Source: DYGX01 sp035325905
GTDB lineage: Bacteria > Chloroflexota > Anaerolineae > Aggregatilineales > Aggregatilineaceae
Direction of reading: 5' to 3'
Assembly (NCBI GenBank): GCA_035325905.1
Contig: DAOKYY010000032.1
Coordinates: 1 to 35,617 of the forward strand
Length of the DNA stretch: 35,617 nucleotides
Position numbers and translations under genes: made by a program. The notes beneath the pieces were generated by a model that was not told the origin of the DNA, made no database searches, and was given only the letters and a program-made list of their open reading frames with translations. This document shows positions 1-6,805 of the stretch, piece by piece (the stretch's first letter is position 1; every line of letters starts with the position of its first letter).

Positions 1-121
1 CGGCTTTCCGGGGGATGGGGGGCTTTTCTCGGACGCAAGTTCATAACACGCCCTAGACTACCGGCTCCCGGCGCCTGGTTCCACTTCTCGCACTGCGTCA
101 CCCCGCCCCGCGCAGATCGAG

Positions 122-127
122 TACAAT
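122..127 (+). promoter_or_regulatory. candidate -10 element for the first Crp/Fnr gene
   Basis: TACAAT stands 45 bases before the chosen ATG and would place transcription start near 134. No good -35 hexamer is visible at the expected distance, so an activator would be needed. The rest of bases 1-171 holds no gene that I can support. Confidence 0.3.
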
Positions 128-171
128 GAAGTGTGCGCGCCAATAAACGTTCCTCAAGAGAGCGGAGCCGC

Positions 172-861
172 ATGAAGCCCGAATTCGACCCGCCGGACGC
201 AGCAGCCCTCAGCGCCGTTCCCTATTTCGCGAGCCTGGACGAAGCCACCCGCCAGGCGATCGCGCGCAGCGCCATACCACGCGCCATCGACGCCGGACAG
301 ATCGTCTTCCTCGAAGCGGCGCCGAGCGCCGGGCTAGGCGTGGTCGCCGCCGGATGGCTCAAGGCGATCAAGCTGTCGCCGGATGGCCGCGAGCATATCC
401 TGGATCTGCTCGGCCCCGGCGACGTGTTCAATGCGATCGGCGTCTTTGCGGGCGCTACCAACCCGGCGACGGTGATCGCGCTGGAACCGGCGCGGGTATG
501 GGTCTTTCCACGCCCGTTTCTGGTCGGGCTGCTGGCGACTCACCCGGCGCTCGCGCAGGCCGTGATCGAAGACCTCGCCGGGCGGGTGCTGCACCTGATC
601 ACGATGGTCGAGGACCTCTCGCTGCGCACGGTCGAGGCCCGGCTGGCGCGCTTGCTGCTGGCGCACACCGCCTCGGACTCGCTGCCCCGCCAGCGCTGGG
701 CGACGCAGGCGGAGATGGCCGCCCGCCTGGGCACCGTCCCCGACGTGATCAATCGGGCGCTGCGCACGCTCAGCCAGGAAGGGCTGATCCGCGTCGAACG
801 CCAGCGAATACACATCCTCGACCGGGCGGGGCTGCGCAACAAGACCAAATCCGCGTTCTGA
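172..861 (+). CDS. Crp/Fnr family transcriptional regulator
   Basis: A 229-residue DNA-binding regulator. Residues about 18-130 form a cyclic-nucleotide-binding-type beta-roll (VVAAGWLKAIKLS and LLGPGDVFNAIG are typical). A long dimerisation helix follows at about 125-165 and a winged helix-turn-helix at about 177-215 (EMAARLGTVPDVINRALRTL). I chose the ATG at 172, preceded by GAGAGCGGA, over an in-frame GTG at 133 that has no ribosome binding site. The recognition helix lacks the E-x2-S-R of FNR, so its DNA target should differ from that of the second Crp/Fnr protein at 5578. No N-terminal cysteine cluster is present, so an FNR-type iron-sulfur sensor is excluded; the ligand is unknown. The DHA2 transporter follows 194 bases downstream on the same strand and may be a target, but no shared operator is visible. 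Confidence 0.9.
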   Translation: MKPEFDPPDAAALSAVPYFASLDEATRQAIARSAIPRAIDAGQIVFLEAAPSAGLGVVAAGWLKAIKLSPDGREHILDLLGPGDVFNAIGVFAGATNPATVIALEPARVWVFPRPFLVGLLATHPALAQAVIEDLAGRVLHLITMVEDLSLRTVEARLARLLLAHTASDSLPRQRWATQAEMAARLGTVPDVINRALRTLSQEGLIRVERQRIHILDRAGLRNKTKSAF

Positions 862-943
862 TCTCCCGGTTTTATCTCAAATCCGACAAAAGTCGAAGAC
901 AGCCGTCGCGTTCCGCTCCATCCTTGCATCTTTAGCGCACGAC

Positions 944-999
944 GCCGGGCGCAGCGCGCCGCCTCTCGGTCCCCAGCCTAGCGGCACGCGGCGCCCGGC
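944..999 (+). other. 9-bp inverted repeat in the transporter leader
   Basis: GCCGGGCGC (944-952) and GCGCCCGGC (991-999) are perfect reverse complements separated by 38 bases, about 56 bases before the transporter start. They could act as a terminator for the upstream regulator or as a structured leader. There is no T-run after the second arm. The same arm sequence recurs in the hairpin at 4826-4866. Confidence 0.35.
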
Positions 1000-1055
1000 C
1001 CGTGTTCAACGGCGCAATAACGAGCACAAGGAAGCGAGCACAAGGAGGAATTGGC

Positions 1056-2672
1056 ATGTCGGACACGCGCACACTCGAACACCGGCCGGGGTACAAAACC
1101 CGCTGGATGGGCCTGGTCTTCATCGGAATTTCGTTGCTGGTCATCAGCCTCGACAACACCATACTCAACGTCGCGCTGCCTTCGATCTCCAATGATCTCG
1201 GCGCGTCGGCCAGCGATCTACAGTGGATTGTCGATGCGTATGTGCTGGTGTTCGCCGCACTACTGCTGACGATGGGCGCGGTTGGGGACCGAATCGGGCG
1301 GAAGCGCGCCCTGCAATTCGGCCTGGTGATGTTCGGCCTCGGCTCGCTGTGGGCGGCCCTGGCGAACTCGACCGAGATGCTGATCGCGGCCCGCGCTTTT
1401 CTCGGCATCGGCGGCGCGACCATCATGCCAGCCACGCTCTCGATCATCAGCGCCACCTTCCCCGATCACGAGCGCTCGCAGGCGATCGCGATCTGGGCGG
1501 CGATCTTCGGGCTGGGCGTGGGCGTCGGCCCGGTCGTCGGCGGGCTGCTGCTGGAGCATTACGAGTGGAACGCGGTCTTCTATGTCAACCTGCCGGTGGT
1601 CGCGGTCGCGCTGCTCGGCGGGCTGTTCTTCCTCGCAGACTCGAAAGACGAGCACGCGCCCAAGCCGGACATCCCTGGCGTGCTGCTCTCGATTCCGGGG
1701 CTGTTCGCGCTGGTGTACGGCATCATCGAGGCCGGGCAGGGCGCATGGACCGATCCGCACGTGCTGCTGGCGTTTGGCGTGTCGGCGGTGTTGCTGGGCG
1801 CGTTCACATGGTGGGAAAGCCGCAGCCCGAACGCCATGCTGCCCCTGCACTTCTTCAAGAACATGTCGTTCACCGGCGCGAACCTGGCGATGACCTTCAT
1901 CATGTTCAGCCTGTTCGGCTCGATCTTCTTCCTGAGCCAGTACCTGCAAACCGTGCAGGGCTACAGCGCGCTGGAAGCCGGGCTGCGGATGGTCCCGCTC
2001 GCCGCGACCCTGGCAGTCGTCTCGGCGCTGTCGGCGCGCATCACGGACCGGCTGGGGACCAAGCGCACGGTCGCGCTCGGCATTCTGGTATCGGGCGCCG
2101 GGCTGCTGTACATGTCGCAGGCCTATCACGCCGGGTCCAGCTACGCGACCGTCGTCGTGGGCGAGATCATCCTGGCGGCGGGCATGGGCTTCGCCGTCAG
2201 CCCGGCGACGAACTCGATCATGGGCGCCGTCCCGATCAGCAAGGCGGGCATCGGCTCGGCCATGAACGATACCACGCGCCAGCTTGGCGGGGCGCTCGGC
2301 GTCGCGGTGCTGGGCACGGTGATGAACAGCCGCTACCTGGAAGGCATCGCGGAGCTGAAAACGGCGCTGCCACAGCTTCCAGCGGATATTTACGCGGGAA
2401 TCTCGAACAGCATCCAGGCGGCGCACATGATCGCGGCCAACCCCAAAGTCCCGGCGCAGTTCGGCGACACGATTCGCACGACGGCCAACGACGCGTTCGT
2501 CGCCGGAATGAACGAGGCGATGCTGATCGGCGCGGCGATCATGGCGCTCAACGCGGTCATTGTCCTGCTGATTTTACCGTCGCGCATCCGGCGCTCGGCT
2601 GAGCACGAATTGCCCGCGCTGGGGCACGCCATCGCGGCAAGCGGTCTCGAAACCGGCAGCGCCGCCGACTGA
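1056..2672 (+). CDS. DHA2-type MFS drug/proton antiporter (EmrB/QacA-like)
   Basis: A 538-residue inner-membrane efflux protein, the usual length for 14-helix DHA2 transporters, which exchange drugs or other hydrophobic compounds for protons. The first helix carries motif D1 (LDNTILNVALP, about residues 32-42). The loop between helices 2 and 3 carries motif A (GAVGDRIGRKRAL, about 74-86), and LQWIVDAYVL (55-64) is typical of the family. Hydrophobic segments continue through the protein, with a soluble stretch near residues 440-475. The ATG at 1056 has a strong AAGGAGGA ribosome binding site; an in-frame ATG at 1002 lacks one. It lies downstream of a Crp/Fnr gene in the same direction and ends just before a strong hairpin. 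The substrate cannot be read from sequence. Confidence 0.92.
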   Translation: MSDTRTLEHRPGYKTRWMGLVFIGISLLVISLDNTILNVALPSISNDLGASASDLQWIVDAYVLVFAALLLTMGAVGDRIGRKRALQFGLVMFGLGSLWAALANSTEMLIAARAFLGIGGATIMPATLSIISATFPDHERSQAIAIWAAIFGLGVGVGPVVGGLLLEHYEWNAVFYVNLPVVAVALLGGLFFLADSKDEHAPKPDIPGVLLSIPGLFALVYGIIEAGQGAWTDPHVLLAFGVSAVLLGAFTWWESRSPNAMLPLHFFKNMSFTGANLAMTFIMFSLFGSIFFLSQYLQTVQGYSALEAGLRMVPLAATLAVVSALSARITDRLGTKRTVALGILVSGAGLLYMSQAYHAGSSYATVVVGEIILAAGMGFAVSPATNSIMGAVPISKAGIGSAMNDTTRQLGGALGVAVLGTVMNSRYLEGIAELKTALPQLPADIYAGISNSIQAAHMIAANPKVPAQFGDTIRTTANDAFVAGMNEAMLIGAAIMALNAVIVLLILPSRIRRSAEHELPALGHAIAASGLETGSAAD

Positions 2673-2697
2673 TCGGCAAGCCCGTCGGCCAAGAGAT

Positions 2698-2732
2698 AGC
2701 AGGGGCGCCGCGTGACTCACGGCGCCCCTGCT
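2698..2732. terminator. strong hairpin between convergent transporters
   Basis: A perfect 13-bp stem (AGCAGGGGCGCCG at 2698-2710 and its complement at 2720-2732) with a 9-base loop lies between the convergent MFS genes. A T-run is weak on both sides, so this is probably a bidirectional terminator rather than a textbook one. Confidence 0.7.
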
Positions 2733-2773
2733 GCATCTGACTCATCTTGACGTTAGGGCAAAGGGACGGCGCG

Positions 2774-4054
2774 TCAGCTTGGGACAGTTTCCGGCGGCGT
2801 GTCAGGCTCGCGCACCAGCGCGAAGAACAGGAACAGCCCTAAGCCGCGCACGGCCATCGACAGGGTAAACACCGGCCCGAAGTCGAGCATTTCGAGCAGC
2901 CAGCCGCCGAGCAGCGGGCCGATAGCGCCGACTACGGAAATGATCGTGGTGTAGATCGCGACATACTGCGGGCGGTGATCGTCGGGCGTGCTGGCTAGCA
3001 GCAGGTTAAACGCGCCCAGATTGTACCCGGCCCACGTCAGCGCCGACACGACTTCGACCAGATACGCCTGCCAGGGGTGCCGCACCCACAGCCAGGCGAC
3101 CGGAATCAGCGGGATCAGCAGGCCGAAGCGCATCGTCCAGGTGATGCCGAAGCGGTCGTGCAGCCGCCCCAGGATACGCATCCCGACCAGCGTGCTCGCC
3201 ACCGAGATCGTCGCCACCAGGCTGATCACGCCGACGTTGAAATGCCGTTCCTCGACCATGTACACGTTGATGAACGGCCCGGCGATCATCACGCCGAGAT
3301 GCAGCGTGGAATGGCTGATCACGAAGCGCACGAAGGTCGGCAGGCGCCCCATACCACGGAAGATGGCGCGCAGCCCCAGCCGGGCGGTCGTGACCGCGCC
3401 GCTGTGCTCAGGAATGCGGCTGTAATAGTAGACCGCGATCAGCCCAATCGCGAAGGCGATCCCCAGCGCAAGCTGGTAGCCGCGCGGCTCGCCCGCCGCG
3501 TAGATCAACTGGCCTGCCAGCGGGATCGCCGCCAGCCGCACCAGGTGAATCACAATGTTGCGCGAGGCGAAATAGCCGCCGCGCAGCCGCACCGGCACCA
3601 GGTCCGCCGAGAGCGCGGTCCAGGCCGCGTTCCCGAAGGCGTTGATGCCCGACAGCCCGATCCAGGCCAGCAGGACCAGCCACACCGCGCCGGAGTCGCT
3701 CAGCAGCCAGGGGGCGACAAGCATCACGACCCACATGAATCGGCTGAGCACGCCGGTCAGCAGCACCAGCGCCTTGTAGCGGCCCGTCCGGCTGGCGAGG
3801 GCCGCGCCGGGAAACGCCAGAAAAGCGCCGGCGAGCTGGTTTAGCGTGTTGACCAGGCCGATCTGCGCGTTGCTGGCGTTCAGGCTCAGCATGTACAAGG
3901 TGTAGTAGGGGTCGGCAAAAGCGCCGGAGAGCGACGAGAACAGGCCGTCCAGCCAGAACGCGCGCATCCCCTTGCGCTGTTCGTCAGGGACCAGCGTGAG
4001 GTCTGGGTAGCCGAGCGAGCCGGCGACGCGGCCTAAGGCGGTTGTACGCTTCAC
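2774..4054 (-). CDS. MFS transporter
   Basis: A 426-residue major facilitator protein with about 12 hydrophobic helices. The N-terminus (residues 1-28) is soluble, then FWLDGLFSSLSGAFADPYY begins helix 1. The motif SADLVPVRLRGGYFASRN (helix 4-5 loop) is typical of a broad, poorly characterised MFS group with uncertain substrates. The start is a GTG preceded by AAGGAT; methionine 30 is an alternative but would remove conserved-looking sequence. The gene lies 48 bases downstream of the NarL-type regulator on the same strand, so the two could form an operon. Confidence 0.85.
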   Translation of the reverse strand: MKRTTALGRVAGSLGYPDLTLVPDEQRKGMRAFWLDGLFSSLSGAFADPYYTLYMLSLNASNAQIGLVNTLNQLAGAFLAFPGAALASRTGRYKALVLLTGVLSRFMWVVMLVAPWLLSDSGAVWLVLLAWIGLSGINAFGNAAWTALSADLVPVRLRGGYFASRNIVIHLVRLAAIPLAGQLIYAAGEPRGYQLALGIAFAIGLIAVYYYSRIPEHSGAVTTARLGLRAIFRGMGRLPTFVRFVISHSTLHLGVMIAGPFINVYMVEERHFNVGVISLVATISVASTLVGMRILGRLHDRFGITWTMRFGLLIPLIPVAWLWVRHPWQAYLVEVVSALTWAGYNLGAFNLLLASTPDDHRPQYVAIYTTIISVVGAIGPLLGGWLLEMLDFGPVFTLSMAVRGLGLFLFFALVREPDTPPETVPS

Positions 4055-4102
4055 GGATCATCCTTATACGGTGAGCGACGCGCGCAGCAAAAACCCGTTA
4101 GG

Positions 4103-4759
4103 TCAGGGCTGCTGCGCTTTGATGTAGACCGCGAGCTGGGTACGATTCTCCAGATTGAGGACCCGCAGGATCGTGCTGAGATGCGACCGGACCGTATGCG
4201 GGCTGATGCCCAGCTCGCGCGCGATCTCGGTGTTGGTCGCGCCGTCGGCCACCATCCGGCTGATGGCCGTGTCGAGCGGTCCGAGTCGATCCGCCGGGAT
4301 GTCCGGCGCGGGCGCAGGCTCGATCGTGCTGGCGACGTGCTTGAAAAGCTGCGCCGCCACGTCAGGCGTAATCACAATCTGATCGTTGGCCGCCTCTTGA
4401 AGCAGCACAAAGAGCATCTTCGCGCTCAGGTTCTTGGTCAGGTATCCGTCTACCCCGGCGGCAATCGCCTCGCGGATGTGCTCCATATCGGACGACGCCG
4501 AGAGCATGATAATCTTAGTGCCCGGCATGATCGCCCGCAGGTCCCGCGCGGTTTTGGTTCCGCCGCAGCCCGGCATCAGCACGTCGAGCAGAATCAGATC
4601 GGGCCGCAGCTCGCGCGCCAGCTTGAGCGCGCCGCAGCTTTCGGCAGCCTCGCCGACCACCGTCACGACATCCGGGCGCGTCTTGAGCAGCGATACCAGC
4701 GCCTGCCGGAACATATTATGGTCATCGACGATCAGCGTGCGCAGCGGCAGTTCAGGCAT
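4103..4759 (-). CDS. NarL/FixJ-type response regulator
   Basis: A 218-residue two-domain response regulator. The receiver domain (about 5-125) shows the acidic pair D12-D13, the phosphorylation site D59 in DLILLDVLMPG and the conserved lysine in GYLTKNLS. The C-terminal LuxR-type helix-turn-helix (about 155-215) contains GATNTEIARELGISPHTVRSHL. No histidine kinase gene is adjacent, so its partner is encoded elsewhere; the two-component kinase at 8889 already has its own OmpR-type partner. It probably cotranscribes with the MFS gene just downstream. The ribosome binding site (AGGT) is weak. Confidence 0.93.
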   Translation of the reverse strand: MPELPLRTLIVDDHNMFRQALVSLLKTRPDVVTVVGEAAESCGALKLARELRPDLILLDVLMPGCGGTKTARDLRAIMPGTKIIMLSASSDMEHIREAIAAGVDGYLTKNLSAKMLFVLLQEAANDQIVITPDVAAQLFKHVASTIEPAPAPDIPADRLGPLDTAISRMVADGATNTEIARELGISPHTVRSHLSTILRVLNLENRTQLAVYIKAQQP

Positions 4760-4825
4760 ACCTGGCGGTCCTTGCGGCGAGAGATGGCAGCGATAATTGT
4801 AGCGCAGATCGCGCCTGTACCAGTG

Positions 4826-4866
4826 AGCCGGGCGCGAAGGTCATTCACGACCTCTGGCGCCCGGCT
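4826..4866. terminator. long GC-rich hairpin after the redoxin gene
   Basis: AGCCGGGCGC (4826-4835) pairs with GCGCCCGGCT (4857-4866), and the inner AGGTC/GACCT (4838-4842/4849-4853) extends the stem over an ATTCAC loop. It lies between two minus-strand genes, downstream of the redoxin, and probably terminates that transcript. It has no T-run. Confidence 0.55.
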
Positions 4867-4923
4867 TCGTCTAAGTGTAGTCGTTCAACCGGTTTATGAC
4901 CACACGGGCCACTCCGGGTGCAC

Positions 4924-5394
4924 TCACTCCGGGCAGTCATATTCGATCGCCCATAGCTTGGTCAGCGCCTCGTCCACCGCCGCCTCGTCGAGCGCCCCGT
5001 GCCCGGCGTACCACGGCTTGCCGTAGCGGTCGAGCACCAGCGCGAACGGCTCGTCGGGGCCAGGCTCGTGGCCTTCGGGGAACAGGCCGGCGTAGGCGGC
5101 GCGCACCGCGTCGCCCGGATCGGCCAGCAGAACGCGCGCCCCGTTCGCCGGGTCGGGCTGCGGGTGGATCGCGTAGACCCGCGCGGACGCCTCTTCAAAG
5201 CTCGCGCTGCGCGTGGTCAAGAGGTCTGCTACCGGAGCCAGAGCACGCGCATCGGAGCCGGGGATGAAGAACAAAACCACGTTGCTCCGCTGGCGGTACT
5301 GCGAGCGCATCACGGTGTCGCCGCTGCCGGAGACCAGCGCGAAATCCGGCGCTACCAGCCCGGAGCGGACGCGGCCTAGCTCGTGCCAGTGCAT
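4924..5394 (-). CDS. redoxin (AhpC/TSA-like) protein lacking the peroxidatic cysteine
   Basis: A 156-residue thioredoxin-fold protein related to peroxiredoxins. GLVAPDFALVSGSG near residue 12 matches the start of AhpC/TSA domains, and VVLFFIPGSDARALAP follows where the active-site loop should be. In active peroxiredoxins that loop contains a threonine and cysteine; here no cysteine is present. The only cysteine is near the C-terminus, in DCPE. It is therefore either a non-peroxidase member or one using the C-terminal cysteine. The start at 5394 has an excellent AAAGGAGGTG; the 20-residue in-frame extension upstream has none. It is transcribed divergently from the FNR-type gene. Confidence 0.75.
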   Translation of the reverse strand: MHWHELGRVRSGLVAPDFALVSGSGDTVMRSQYRQRSNVVLFFIPGSDARALAPVADLLTTRSASFEEASARVYAIHPQPDPANGARVLLADPGDAVRAAYAGLFPEGHEPGPDEPFALVLDRYGKPWYAGHGALDEAAVDEALTKLWAIEYDCPE

Positions 5395-5417
5395 CGCGCA
5401 CCTCCTTTCACGTTTTG

Positions 5418-5426
5418 ATTGTAGCA
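5418..5426 (-). promoter_or_regulatory. extended -10 for the redoxin gene
   Basis: On the minus strand this reads TGCTACAAT, an extended -10 element, placing the transcript start near 5411, 17 bases before the redoxin ATG. The FNR-type palindrome at 5478-5493 lies about 74 bp upstream of that start, so the divergent gene could also be under its control. Confidence 0.4.
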
Positions 5427-5477
5427 AGGTCGCGCCTGCTTCGTGCGCTGCCACGCAGCATCACAGGGAAATCAGCG

Positions 5478-5527
5478 CTTGATCTGGCTCAAGTGCGCGG
5501 CAGGGGCGGCGTGATATGCTACGATTA
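5478..5527 (+). promoter_or_regulatory. FNR-type operator and class II promoter of the FNR-like gene
   Basis: The palindrome CTTGATCTGGCTCAAG (5478-5493) differs by one base from the FNR consensus TTGAT-N4-ATCAA. A TATGCT -10 follows at 5515-5520, giving a predicted start at 5527 with the palindrome centred at -41.5. That is the classic class II activator position, overlapping the -35 region. The promoter at 6408-6456 has the same geometry to the base. Confidence 0.7.
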
Positions 5528-5577
5528 GATCGACCGTTCAAGCAGCGCCCTTTGCGCGCGCGGATAACTCACGCCTG

Positions 5578-6333
5578 ATGACCGACGACCGCCGCACGAC
5601 CCCCCTAGAGCCAGATTCGATTGAGCCGCAGATGTGCACGATCGACCTGCGGCTGCAAATTCTGCACGGCCTGCCGTTCTTCGCCGCGCTGTCGCACGAC
5701 GACATCGCCGCGATCAACCCGCTGTTTCGCGAGGCCGGATACGAGCCGGGCGCGCCGATCTACTACGCCGGCGACCCGGCCGACCGGCTGTACGTGGTGG
5801 CGGCGGGCAAAGTCAAGCTCATCCGCCACGCGCTGAGCGGTCAGGAGCGCGTGCTCGACCTGCTGCTGCCCGGCGATTTCTTCGGCAGCCTGCCGCTCAT
5901 GGGCGAGGCGGAGCATTCCGACACAGCCCAGGCGCACACGACCTGCTGCGTCCTGACGATCTCCGCGCCGGACTTTCAAACCATCCTGGAGCGGTACCCG
6001 CCTGTCAGCCTGGCGCTGCTGGAGATCGTGGCCGGGCGGCTGCGCGCCGCGCGCGAGATGCTGCACCAGACCAGCGCCGCGCCGGTCGAGAGCCGGGTCG
6101 CCGCGCTGCTGCTCCGCCTGGCCGAGCGCGCCGGCGAGGAGCGCGCCGAAGGCTGGCTGATCCAGATGCCGCTGGGCCGCCAGGACATCGCGGACATGCT
6201 TGGCATCACGGTCGAGACCGCCAGCCGCACGCTCAGCCAGTTCCGCAAAGACGGCCTGATCCGCAGCGGTCGCCGCTGGATCGCGATCGCCGACCGCGCG
6301 CGGCTCGCCGACCGCGCCGAGCAGGCCACTTGA
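5578..6333 (+). CDS. FNR-like Crp/Fnr family regulator
   Basis: A 251-residue Crp/Fnr protein. The effector domain spans about 30-150 (VVAAGKVKLIRHALSGQERV, LLPGDFFGSLPLMG), followed by a dimer helix and a winged helix-turn-helix (about 172-235). The recognition helix TVETASRTLSQF (E213, S216, R217) has the E-x2-S-R residues that in FNR contact TTGAT half-sites. Such sites occur before this gene and before the metallochaperone at 6492, so it probably regulates itself and the metal-efflux genes. The cysteines are C20, C123 and C124. That is not the FNR four-cysteine pattern, so a [4Fe-4S] oxygen sensor is unlikely, although metal or redox sensing remains possible. The ATG has no evident ribosome binding site; M19 is an alternative start. 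Confidence 0.9.
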   Translation: MTDDRRTTPLEPDSIEPQMCTIDLRLQILHGLPFFAALSHDDIAAINPLFREAGYEPGAPIYYAGDPADRLYVVAAGKVKLIRHALSGQERVLDLLLPGDFFGSLPLMGEAEHSDTAQAHTTCCVLTISAPDFQTILERYPPVSLALLEIVAGRLRAAREMLHQTSAAPVESRVAALLLRLAERAGEERAEGWLIQMPLGRQDIADMLGITVETASRTLSQFRKDGLIRSGRRWIAIADRARLADRAEQAT

Positions 6334-6407
6334 GCCATATCTTTCCGCCCCCTTTTCCGCCTCTGTCTCTGACTCTTTTACACTTCTAACGCAACCCCTG
6401 CGCTAAA

Positions 6408-6456
6408 TTGACCTGGATCATACTACCCGGCGCGCCGGGCGGGTATGCTTGGGTCA
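6408..6456 (+). promoter_or_regulatory. FNR-type operator and promoter of the metallochaperone/ATPase genes
   Basis: TTGACCTGGATCAT (6408-6421) is an imperfect FNR-type palindrome sharing the central CTGG with the site at 5478. A TATGCT -10 lies at 6444-6449, predicting a start at 6456 and an operator centre at -41.5. The site-to--10 distance equals that of the upstream copy. Confidence 0.68.
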
Positions 6457-6491
6457 AGTTCGGAAACAAGCCGCCCATAAGGAGGGCCAGC

Positions 6492-6707
6492 ATGAAAACC
6501 ATTTTGCGCAGCCAGGAACTCTCGTGCCCGTCGTGCGTCGCCAAGATCGAGAAGGCGCTCAACGGCCTGGACGGCGTCGAGACCGCTAAGGTGTTCTTCA
6601 ACACCGGGCGGATCGAGGTCGAGCACAACCCGGAAGCCGCCAGCGCCGAAAAGCTGGTCGAGGCCGTTCAGCGCGCCGGGTACAAAGCGTCGGTCGCGCC
6701 CTTCTAG
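6492..6707 (+). CDS. HMA-domain metallochaperone
   Basis: A 71-residue stand-alone heavy-metal-associated domain with a beta-alpha-beta-beta-alpha-beta fold. The metal site is C12 and C15 in LSCPSCVAKIE, where most copper chaperones have a CxxC of the form CxGC; the proline-serine pair is less usual. GTGRIEVEH-like and AVQRAGYKA segments complete the fold. It should bind a soft metal in the cytosol and hand it to the ATPase encoded just downstream, which itself lacks an N-terminal HMA domain. The ATG at 6492 follows AAGGAGGG; an in-frame TTG at 6408 lies inside the predicted operator and is not a start. Confidence 0.88.
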   Translation: MKTILRSQELSCPSCVAKIEKALNGLDGVETAKVFFNTGRIEVEHNPEAASAEKLVEAVQRAGYKASVAPF

Positions 6708-6721
6708 CGCGCCGGTGGGTG

Positions 6722-6761
6722 AAGGCGCTCGCGCCGGGCTGCTGCGCGACGCGAGCGCCTT
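6722..6761 (+). terminator. intercistronic hairpin between metallochaperone and ATPase
   Basis: AAGGCGCTCGCG (6722-6733) and CGCGAGCGCCTT (6750-6761) form a perfect 12-bp stem with a 16-base loop. A mixed T-rich stretch (TTGTGTCGTTTTA) follows. It may attenuate transcription into the ATPase or protect the chaperone mRNA, giving unequal expression of the two products. Confidence 0.55.
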
Positions 6762-6805
6762 AGCAAGTTGTGTCGTTTTAGAACGAGGAAAGGACCCGTA
6801 GCGGA

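Noticed and set aside
5578..6333. True FNR oxygen sensor
   Set aside because: Only C20, C123 and C124 are present; the four-cysteine cluster arrangement of FNR is absent.
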